Source: Gammaproteobacteria bacterium
GTDB lineage: Bacteria; Pseudomonadota; Gammaproteobacteria; DSM-16500
Length of the DNA: 64,000 bases
Assembly (NCBI GenBank): GCA_019634835.1
Contig: JAHCAO010000010.1
Location: forward strand, 1 to 64,000
Direction: 5' to 3'
How positions within the stretch are numbered: the first letter of the stretch is position 1; the number at the start of each line of letters is the position of its first letter. The translations under genes were made by a program, and so were the position numbers. A model generated the notes under the pieces. It saw nothing but the letters and a program-made list of their open reading frames with translations, ran no database searches and was not told the origin of the DNA. This document shows, one piece after another, positions 37,449 to 44,864 of this stretch.

Positions 37449-38489
37449 ATGTATAAAAGCGGGACAGAGCAAATTGCAACAATTCCGATGCGCGTGGTGG
37501 GCCCTGTTAGAATTGTGAGCGCTGAAGTGAATGATGACGTAGCTTTGCCGCTGGCAACACTAGAGTCACCACTATGGCCGTCTACACATCGTGGAGCGCG
37601 TGTTTGTACGCTATCAGGAGGAATCAAGGCAGTCATTGTGGATGAGCGCATGACACGCTCGGTGCTAGTTGAAGCAGACTCGCTGGCTGAGGCCCATTCG
37701 GTTTACCTCGATATTCAAAAACAAAAAGAAACACTTCAATCCATTGTCCGTGAATCTAGTCGATTTGCCAGACTGATCGATATGCATGCGCAAATTGTCG
37801 GGTCTTTGCTTTATTTGCGGTTTGAACTATTAACCGGCGATGCTGCAGGCCACAATATGGTGACCTTGGCAGCGGACCGCATGTTGGAATGGATACTTAA
37901 CCAATATCCTGTGCTTCGCTACGTTTCTATTTCTGGTAATTATTGCAGTGATAAAAAAGTGTCTGCAGTAAATGGTATTTTGGGGCGCGGCAAACATGTG
38001 GTAGCGGAAGTATGTATCCCTCGTTCTCTCTGCCGGCGGTTTTTGAAAACGCAGCCAGAGAAAATTGTCGATTTGAATATCAAGAAGAATTTACTAGGCA
38101 ACATCATTGCAGGTGGGTTGCGTACAGCAAACGCCCACTTCGCGAATATGCTATTGGGTTTTTATCTTGCAACTGGCCAGGATGTGGCTAATATCATCGA
38201 GGGCTCACAAGGAATAGTGCACACTGAAATGCGTGGCGATGAGTTATATTTTTCTGTGACCTTGCCTAACGTGATTGTTGGTGCGATTGGCAGTGGTAAG
38301 ACATTAGGTTTTGTTAGAGAGAATTTACAATTGTTGGGCTGCATGAAGAAACAAGAGGCTGGATATAATGCGAGGCGTTTAGCAATCATTGCTGCCTCAG
38401 TAGTGTTGTGCGGTGAATTATCTTTGCTTGCTGCACAGACTAACAAAGGAGAGTTAATGCGCAGCCATTTAAAATTAGAACGGGAATAA
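37449..38489 (+). CDS. Hydroxymethylglutaryl-CoA reductase (class I-like)
   Basis: Reduces HMG-CoA to mevalonate. The open frame extends upstream to 37335, but that would overlap the divergent idi. I prefer the ATG at 37449, which has GAGG three bases upstream and gives about 12 residues before the conserved IPMRVVGP; ATGs at 37386 and 37407 are alternatives. Conserved sites: LATLESPLWPS with catalytic Glu, ELLTGDAAGHNMVT, catalytic Lys in CSDKKVSAVNG, GQDVANIIEGSQG with catalytic Asp, and the C-terminal catalytic His in MRSHLK. The DKK and SHLK patterns fit class I. Seven bases before the next gene. Confidence 0.93.
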   Translation: MYKSGTEQIATIPMRVVGPVRIVSAEVNDDVALPLATLESPLWPSTHRGARVCTLSGGIKAVIVDERMTRSVLVEADSLAEAHSVYLDIQKQKETLQSIVRESSRFARLIDMHAQIVGSLLYLRFELLTGDAAGHNMVTLAADRMLEWILNQYPVLRYVSISGNYCSDKKVSAVNGILGRGKHVVAEVCIPRSLCRRFLKTQPEKIVDLNIKKNLLGNIIAGGLRTANAHFANMLLGFYLATGQDVANIIEGSQGIVHTEMRGDELYFSVTLPNVIVGAIGSGKTLGFVRENLQLLGCMKKQEAGYNARRLAIIAASVVLCGELSLLAAQTNKGELMRSHLKLERE

Positions 38490-38495
38490 GGGATA

Positions 38496-40841
38496 ATGGG
38501 GGCAGATGAGGCTAGGGTGGTGAAGGTCGGTATCGATACATTAGCCATGTACACGACGAGTTATGCATTGGAGCTTGCCATCTTGGCACAAGCGCGAAGC
38601 ATAGAAAAAGATAAATATCATATTGGACTGGGACAATTCATGATGTCAGTGCCGCCGCCAGGGGAAGATATTATTACCATGGCGGCGAATGCGGCGCAGC
38701 AAGCAATACGAAATATCAATGTGAATGAAATTGAAATGCTGCTTTTTGCTACGGAATCGAGCGTTGATCATTCCAAAGCAGCGGGTACTTATATTCATGG
38801 GTTGTTGGGACTGCCATCACGCTGTCGGATCGTTGAATTGAAACAAGCTTGTTACAGCGGGACAGCAGCTATTCAATTAGCGATGCCTTTTTTGCGTGAA
38901 AACCCAAGTAAAAAAGTATTAGTGATTGCTTCTGATATTGCGCGCTATGGATTGGGAACGTCAGGTGAATCCTCGCAAGGGTGTGGTGCTATTGCGCTTG
39001 TGTTATCAGCTAATCCACGCATTCTTGTCTTAGAATCTGAATATGGTTTGGCGGCGGAAAATGTAATGGATTTTTGGCGGCCTAATTATTCTCATGAAGC
39101 TTTTGTTGATGGAAAATATTCCAGCAAGCTTTATCTCACCATGCTTGAAAAGAGTTGGAAACAATACCAAACCTTATCGGGCCGGAACTTTACGGATCAT
39201 GCTTATTTTTGCTATCACACGCCAGTACCACGTTTAGTTGAGAAAGCACATCAATATTTATTAAAGGTGAATGATCAGGAACAGGTGTCTGATGAAATAG
39301 CAGCAAAACATATTCAGGATTCGCTGCGATATGGACGTAAGATTGGCAACAGTTATACGGCATCATTGTACATTGGGTTAATTTCTTTGTTGGATAATGC
39401 AGAAGAAGACTTGACAGGTAAGCGTATTGGTTTTTATAGCTATGGATCTGGCTGTGTGGCGGAATATTTTAGTGGAGTGGTGCAGCCTGGTTATCATCAT
39501 ATGCTAAACAAAACCTATCACGCTAATTTGCTCGAGCGCCGTCATTTATTAGATTATGCGGAATATGAACGGTTTTTCACCTTTCGATACCTTGAAGATG
39601 GTGGTGAGCAAGAAATTCCTGTTTATAAGACGGGAAACTTTCGCTTGGCTAAAATTCAAAAGCATAAACGTATTTATGAAAAACTGAATACGATGCTTTC
39701 TCAACCGTATTTAGGCTTAGTCACAGAGACACAGGTTCCTTCTTCTTGTTGTCCTTCGGAGCATCGTGAAGGACCTTCTCATCGTTTTCAACGTAACAAG
39801 AAAACGGCCGTGCAGAACAACAGTGCTATCATCAAGGTATTTGCACCAGGAAAACTCATTTTATCTGGCGAGCATGCGGTTGTTTATGGCAAACCTGCTT
39901 TAGCGATGGCAGTGAACCGGTATGTTACAGCCACTGTGACGCATGAATCTGTACCGCAAGTGTTATTTGATCTGTCTGATCTTGCACATCATAGCTGCTT
40001 GAGTTTTAGTGCGCTTCATGACTTAAAAGATAGAATTAAACGAAAATATTACCGTTTTATCCGTGGTGATTATAGTATTCGTCAAGTATTGCATAAACCA
40101 TTTGAGTTGGCTCAATTTGCCATTGGTATGTTGGCGGAGTCTTTGAATTTTGCTATACCACATGGAGTAAAGATCCAAGTCCAATCAGATCTGCCTATTG
40201 GTTGCGGTATGGGGTCATCGGCGGCGACCATTGTGAGTGTTATGCAAGCCATTTCACATTATATGCAACTGCCCATTTCACAAGAGAAACTTTATTCTCT
40301 CGCATTGGAAGCTGAAAATATGCAGCATGGGCATTCTAGCGGCTTGGATTTACGTGTTGCACTACAAGGAGGATGTCTTTATATGCAAGGTGAAAACATA
40401 GAGACACGTTCTATTCCAACTTTGCCCATGTATCTTGTCAATACAGGTACGCCTCGTACCACGACAGGACAATGTGTTGAGAAAGTTGCGCCGCATTTTA
40501 AGTCCTCTCAATTGGGTGATGATTTTGCTGTGGTCACTAAGGCGATGGATAATGCATTGCAGCAGCAATCATGGCGTAGTATGCGAGAAGCCATCCGGCA
40601 TAATCATCAGCTGTTGACAAAGATAGGAGTAGTTCCTGGTCGGGTTCAAACATTTATTTCGCAGGTGGAGTCTTCTGGCGGTGCTGCAAAAATTTGTGGT
40701 GCAGGTGCGGTGGCAGGAGAACAAGCCGGAGTGGTATTGGTGGTTTCAGAAGATAAAAATGTAGTGAATTTATTGGGTTCACGTTTTGGTTACAATGTGA
40801 TTCCTATTTCAGGTGAACCGCGAGGCATGCATGCGGTTTAA
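38496..40841 (+). CDS. Fused HMG-CoA synthase - mevalonate kinase
   Basis: 781 residues, two enzymes in one frame. Residues 1 to about 400 are bacterial HMG-CoA synthase: Glu87 in ATESSVDHSK, nucleophile Cys119 in KQACYSGTAA and His241 in CYHTPVPRL. From about residue 445 a GHMP kinase begins (VFAPGKLILSGEHAVVYGK), with the ATP loop PIGCGMGSSAATIV and SSGLDLRVALQGG, as in mevalonate kinase. The joint is a 40-residue Ser/Pro/Cys-rich linker with no stop. These are normally separate proteins. They catalyse steps 1 and 3; reductase is just upstream, and the phosphomevalonate kinase start overlaps the end by 11 bases. Confidence 0.9.
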   Translation: MGADEARVVKVGIDTLAMYTTSYALELAILAQARSIEKDKYHIGLGQFMMSVPPPGEDIITMAANAAQQAIRNINVNEIEMLLFATESSVDHSKAAGTYIHGLLGLPSRCRIVELKQACYSGTAAIQLAMPFLRENPSKKVLVIASDIARYGLGTSGESSQGCGAIALVLSANPRILVLESEYGLAAENVMDFWRPNYSHEAFVDGKYSSKLYLTMLEKSWKQYQTLSGRNFTDHAYFCYHTPVPRLVEKAHQYLLKVNDQEQVSDEIAAKHIQDSLRYGRKIGNSYTASLYIGLISLLDNAEEDLTGKRIGFYSYGSGCVAEYFSGVVQPGYHHMLNKTYHANLLERRHLLDYAEYERFFTFRYLEDGGEQEIPVYKTGNFRLAKIQKHKRIYEKLNTMLSQPYLGLVTETQVPSSCCPSEHREGPSHRFQRNKKTAVQNNSAIIKVFAPGKLILSGEHAVVYGKPALAMAVNRYVTATVTHESVPQVLFDLSDLAHHSCLSFSALHDLKDRIKRKYYRFIRGDYSIRQVLHKPFELAQFAIGMLAESLNFAIPHGVKIQVQSDLPIGCGMGSSAATIVSVMQAISHYMQLPISQEKLYSLALEAENMQHGHSSGLDLRVALQGGCLYMQGENIETRSIPTLPMYLVNTGTPRTTTGQCVEKVAPHFKSSQLGDDFAVVTKAMDNALQQQSWRSMREAIRHNHQLLTKIGVVPGRVQTFISQVESSGGAAKICGAGAVAGEQAGVVLVVSEDKNVVNLLGSRFGYNVIPISGEPRGMHAV

Positions 40842-41778
40842 AGCTTCTGCACCTGGTTCATTGATGCTGCTGGGTGAATATGCTGTTTTGTATGGTAAAC
40901 CAGCGTTGGTGTGCGCAATTGACAAGCGCATTACCGTGACATTGACGCCTCGCGTAGACAGACGTATCGAAATTCAATCTTCTATTTATGGGCATTACTC
41001 AACAGAATTGTCACAGCTTCAGATTGAGAAACCATTTCATTTTGCGCTGAGCGCATTGAGATATTACCAAGTTAAACTTAAGCGTGGTTGTGACATTGAT
41101 ATTGCAACAGAATTTTCCGATAAGATTGGATTGGGTTCGTCTGCAGCGGTAACTGTCGCAATGTTGGCAGTCATTGCGGCATGGTTAGAAATTAGAGTGA
41201 CACCTCTTGATTTGATACGGCAAGGACGGAATGTCGTCCAGCATGTTCAAGGCATGGGTTCTGGTGCAGATGTTGCCGCATCAGTATATGGAGGGATAGT
41301 AAATTATAGGGCGCAACCTCTTAAAACAGAAAAAATTCCTATCACTTGTCCTCTGACGGTGCTTTATGCCGGATATAAAACGCCGACAGCGGAAGTCATC
41401 AAGCATGTACAACGGCGATTCTCTGCTTATCCTGTGCTTTTGCGCGACATTTGTCATAGCGTGGGACAATGTGCAGTGGAAGGTGTGAATTTTGCACGTA
41501 AGGAAGATTGGATAAAACTGGGCGACATCATGAATATACAACAAGGTATGATGGAGTCGTTAGGAGTTAGCTCATCATTATTGCATGATATGGTCGAAGA
41601 TTTACGCAAACAGCCTGGTATATTAGGCGCAAAAATTTCTGGTTCAGGTATGGGCGATTGTGTAATTGGTTTGGGCGGATTGCCTGACTCATATTCAGGT
41701 GTACTAATAGATCACGTAGGTGTACAACGCATTCCTGTTATGATGACATTAGAAGGGGTGGATTGTGAAAAAATCTGA
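40831..41778 (+). CDS. mvaK2: Phosphomevalonate kinase (GHMP family)
   Basis: 315 residues from the ATG at 40831, with GAGG five bases upstream; an in-frame GTG at 40813 is less likely. The start FKASAPGSLMLLGEYAVLYG is the form seen in phosphomevalonate kinases, and IGLGSSAAVTVA is the ATP loop. GMGSGADVAASVYGG and the C-terminal AKISGSGMGDCVIG support this. Assigned to the second phosphorylation because the mevalonate kinase domain is in the preceding fusion. Overlaps both neighbours, so translation is coupled. Confidence 0.85.
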   Translation: MRFKASAPGSLMLLGEYAVLYGKPALVCAIDKRITVTLTPRVDRRIEIQSSIYGHYSTELSQLQIEKPFHFALSALRYYQVKLKRGCDIDIATEFSDKIGLGSSAAVTVAMLAVIAAWLEIRVTPLDLIRQGRNVVQHVQGMGSGADVAASVYGGIVNYRAQPLKTEKIPITCPLTVLYAGYKTPTAEVIKHVQRRFSAYPVLLRDICHSVGQCAVEGVNFARKEDWIKLGDIMNIQQGMMESLGVSSSLLHDMVEDLRKQPGILGAKISGSGMGDCVIGLGGLPDSYSGVLIDHVGVQRIPVMMTLEGVDCEKI

Positions 41779-42763
41779 TGTCGTAAAAATGATTTTTGAT
41801 CATGATCTGAATAAAGAGCGGCGACGCGAAAAAGGATCGGCCTTTGCTCCCACCAATATTGCATTATGTAAATATTGGGGAAAACGTAACGTTGAACTTA
41901 ATTTACCTGTGACGTCTAGTCTCTCTATTGCGTTGCCGGATAAAGGTGCATTAACAACCGTATCAGTATGCAATGATGTGAGTGATAATATTGTTCTGAA
42001 TGGTAATAAGCTAAATCAGGATACACCTTTTGTTATTCGTACCTGTCAATTCTTAGATTTATTTCGGGCTAATACAAAGTGGTTTCTAGATATAGATATC
42101 AAAATGAATATTCCTGTTGCTGCGGGATTGGCTTCTTCAGCTTGTGGTTTTGCATCATTGATATTGGCATTAAATGATTTGTTCAATTGGAATCTCTCTA
42201 AACGTGAGTTATCTATACTTTCACGTTTAGGAAGTGGAAGCGCATCCCGTTCATTATGGATGGGATTTGTAGAATGGCATGCAGGGGTACAAGCGGATGG
42301 CATGGATTGTTATGCTGAGCCACTGCGGTGGGAGTGGCCAGGTTTGAATGTTGGCATCTTAGCTGTTAGCCATCAAGCAAAATCTGTTTCATCTCGTGAG
42401 GCAATGCAACGCACAATTGATACTAGCGCATTATATGGCAGTTGGTCTAAAAAGGTTGCTCATGATATGCCTTTATTAAAGCAAGCCTTACAAAATAAAA
42501 ATTTTTCGTTACTGGGTGGTACGTCAGAATCTAATGCATTAACCATGCATGCAGCGATGTTAAGTAGTTGGCCGCCCGTTTGTTATTTCTTACCTGAGAC
42601 GTTAGCATTCATGCAAAAAATTTGGAAATTGCGCCAGGAGGGGCTTGATATTTATTTTACGCAAGATGCTGGGCCGAATTTGAAGTTATTATTTCTCGAG
42701 AAAAATGCAGGTGATGTGAAAGAACAGTTTCATGATATAGAAATAATTAGGGTGTTTCCTTAA
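41765..42763 (+). CDS. mvaD: Diphosphomevalonate decarboxylase
   Basis: 332 residues. ATP-dependent decarboxylation of mevalonate diphosphate to IPP. Signatures: APTNIALCKYWGKRN, LPVTSSLSIAL, GLASSACGFASL, LGSGSASRSLW with catalytic Ser/Arg, and FTQDAGPN with the DAGPN motif. GTG start (41765) with AGAAGGGG upstream, overlapping the previous gene by 14 bases. Last gene of the mevalonate operon; a family 2 repeat follows directly. Confidence 0.96.
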   Translation: MKKSDVVKMIFDHDLNKERRREKGSAFAPTNIALCKYWGKRNVELNLPVTSSLSIALPDKGALTTVSVCNDVSDNIVLNGNKLNQDTPFVIRTCQFLDLFRANTKWFLDIDIKMNIPVAAGLASSACGFASLILALNDLFNWNLSKRELSILSRLGSGSASRSLWMGFVEWHAGVQADGMDCYAEPLRWEWPGLNVGILAVSHQAKSVSSREAMQRTIDTSALYGSWSKKVAHDMPLLKQALQNKNFSLLGGTSESNALTMHAAMLSSWPPVCYFLPETLAFMQKIWKLRQEGLDIYFTQDAGPNLKLLFLEKNAGDVKEQFHDIEIIRVFP

Positions 42764-42769
42764 CATAGA

Positions 42770-42868
42770 TAAATGTTCGGTTAACCCGTTGAAAAAATAG
42801 CCCCGCGGCTGCCGCCTTGCAAAGGCTGCCAATTGAATTCGAAAGGATTACTGCTATTTCGCGACCGG
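42770..42868. repeat. Dispersed intergenic repeat, family 2 copy 3 (partial)
   Basis: Starts GTTCGGTTAACCCGTTGAAAAA and continues with CGCCTTGCAAAGGCTGCC, matching the first half of the copies at 27.6 and 32.3 kb. It ends at the 3' end of the convergent kinase-like gene. Confidence 0.55.
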
Positions 42869-44530
42869 TTACAATGATTTTTTTAGTATCGAGGCATTTT
42901 GCCCTAACTTATTTGCGATATCTGGATCTACTTTAAAATCCTGTGGATTTTTGATGATTCTGAGTTTAGTGCAAATGTCCACATACTCTTTAACCACATG
43001 GTTCAAATCAATCACTTGTTCTTGATAAAGCGGCTTACTGTTAATCTTCTTGGCGAATTGTTCATTGTGCTTTGAAAAATCTTTAATAATAGTTTTTAAC
43101 ACTTTATCTCCGTTAGTAATTAGGAATTCTTTAAAATCAGGCAGATTTAATAATTCATTTTTAAATATTTTTATCCGTTCACCTTGATGTTGGCTAAGCA
43201 TGTTAATAACATTTTTATTTTCAAGTGTAGATTCTTCACGTATGTGTAATTTACACAGATTACGGTAAATAGTCTCATTGGTAAGAATGTACTTTAATAA
43301 AATTGTGTATTTGTGATAAATGAAAACAGGGTGAGTGGATAAGCGCTGATAAATGACATTGTCTTGGGATTTAAAAGCATTGTTAGAGATAGTGAAGAAT
43401 TTTGATGCGATGCTAATAAAAGCTTCTGGTATATAGCGTGCTGGTATGGTTGGCCAATAAAATGGTGAAGCATCTTTGAGATCGGGAAGGTTAAGAATGT
43501 CTCTAGCAGTAACTTTAAATCTTCCAGCAGGCTTTCTGAATGTCCAATCAATGATGCCTAGCTGCTTAAATGGAAAGACAACTGACCAGGATGACATGTC
43601 TGTATCAACGCGTTTGCCATCAGCTGATACGTTGCCTCTATGACAATCATCTTCTTCAAATATGTAACTGGTAGTAAGACCAATGGCAAGTCCTTTTATT
43701 GTGCGATAATTTCGTAAATCTTTAGCTGTAATGGGAAAAAGTTGGCTTTTTTCTTCAGAAAAAATATAGCTGAGTATTTGAGAATCTGAAATGTTTGATA
43801 AGTCTAGATTCTCTTCTTGCATTTTTTCATCTAATGCATCAAGATCTTCAATTCGCACATGTTTTAGTGCTTCAATTTCAAAACTGGATTCTTGCAAGCT
43901 TTTTTTTGTTGTGGGTTGAAAGCCCGCAAGACTTTTTGAAACGATGCCGATATATTCATAATTCTCATTATATAGAGCTCGTGCTGTTGGGCTGTGATAA
44001 GGCGCTAGTAACTGATAAAAAGCACAGTTGGCGGCTTCTAACTCATACATGTAATTATCAATGGGGCAAGTCCTGTTTTGCTTGAAGAAATATTCAGTAC
44101 GTGGTTTGTTAACATTCTTTGTGTTTTTTTTTATTACTTTAGAAACTTGATGAAATGATGAGGAAAGGTTTTCTTCCACAGATTCGTATTTGCTAAAACA
44201 ATGGTGTTTTAATGGTATGGACAGGGGCTTATTGGAAATAAACAGCATAGATTTTAGTAAGGAGTCATTGATACTACAAGTGGACTGATGGTTTTTCTTG
44301 GAATGAACAGCATTTCCATTTGAATTATCACTGGTATCTTCTAACAAGAAAAACTCAGATTCATCTAAATCTTTTTTATTCTTGCTGGAGGGCTGTTGTT
44401 TTTTAGGTTCATTCCTAATGTAATTTTCAATAATTTGCGTGGATCCAAGAATAGTATTCTTCGTATCTTGCTGTAGCCACGGCATCATGTCGCGAGTTGG
44501 TTCTTTTTCTTCGATCTGAGTAGATCGCAT
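42869..44530 (-). CDS. Kinase-like protein, putative effector
   Basis: 553 residues, soluble. The N-terminal 150 residues are polar and low complexity. A middle region has EYIGIVSKSLAGF near residue 185. Near residue 300 is a kinase-type catalytic loop, FEEDDCHRGNVSADGKRVDT, in which D.HRGN followed by D.D resembles the catalytic and metal-binding segments of phosphoinositide and atypical protein kinases. The C-terminus is helical. I infer a lipid- or protein-kinase fold; no glycine-rich loop is clear. Position beside large unknown proteins, and the lack of an operon, fit a secreted effector. Confidence 0.65.
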   Translation of the reverse strand: MRSTQIEEKEPTRDMMPWLQQDTKNTILGSTQIIENYIRNEPKKQQPSSKNKKDLDESEFFLLEDTSDNSNGNAVHSKKNHQSTCSINDSLLKSMLFISNKPLSIPLKHHCFSKYESVEENLSSSFHQVSKVIKKNTKNVNKPRTEYFFKQNRTCPIDNYMYELEAANCAFYQLLAPYHSPTARALYNENYEYIGIVSKSLAGFQPTTKKSLQESSFEIEALKHVRIEDLDALDEKMQEENLDLSNISDSQILSYIFSEEKSQLFPITAKDLRNYRTIKGLAIGLTTSYIFEEDDCHRGNVSADGKRVDTDMSSWSVVFPFKQLGIIDWTFRKPAGRFKVTARDILNLPDLKDASPFYWPTIPARYIPEAFISIASKFFTISNNAFKSQDNVIYQRLSTHPVFIYHKYTILLKYILTNETIYRNLCKLHIREESTLENKNVINMLSQHQGERIKIFKNELLNLPDFKEFLITNGDKVLKTIIKDFSKHNEQFAKKINSKPLYQEQVIDLNHVVKEYVDICTKLRIIKNPQDFKVDPDIANKLGQNASILKKSL

Positions 44531-44864
44531 CCTGTCATCTCTATGTAGTGTTTATTTCAACATAACAAAGAAATATTAAGGGAATCTTATGTGTTATTGG
44601 AGGTTTTTTTACGGGGCAATCTCACTAAGTATTATGAAATGATCAATTTTTTAAGATAATCCCTGCTTAACGCAGCCTAGGCATCTTCTTGCCATTAACA
44701 GATAGTTTTTTAACTCTATTAGCTAATATAATTTCACAATAATGTAATTTCAACTGCATATGGCTAGATCTAAAATGCGTTAAATTGATTAACGAGAATC
44801 AATAAAACTTGCCTATCTCTTAAAATTTTGCTGATATATTGAATTTGATATGGAGATGTGTGCA

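Noticed and set aside
40813-40830. GTG start for phosphomevalonate kinase, 18 bases upstream
   Set aside because: The ATG at 40831 has GAGG at correct spacing and gives the conserved family start.
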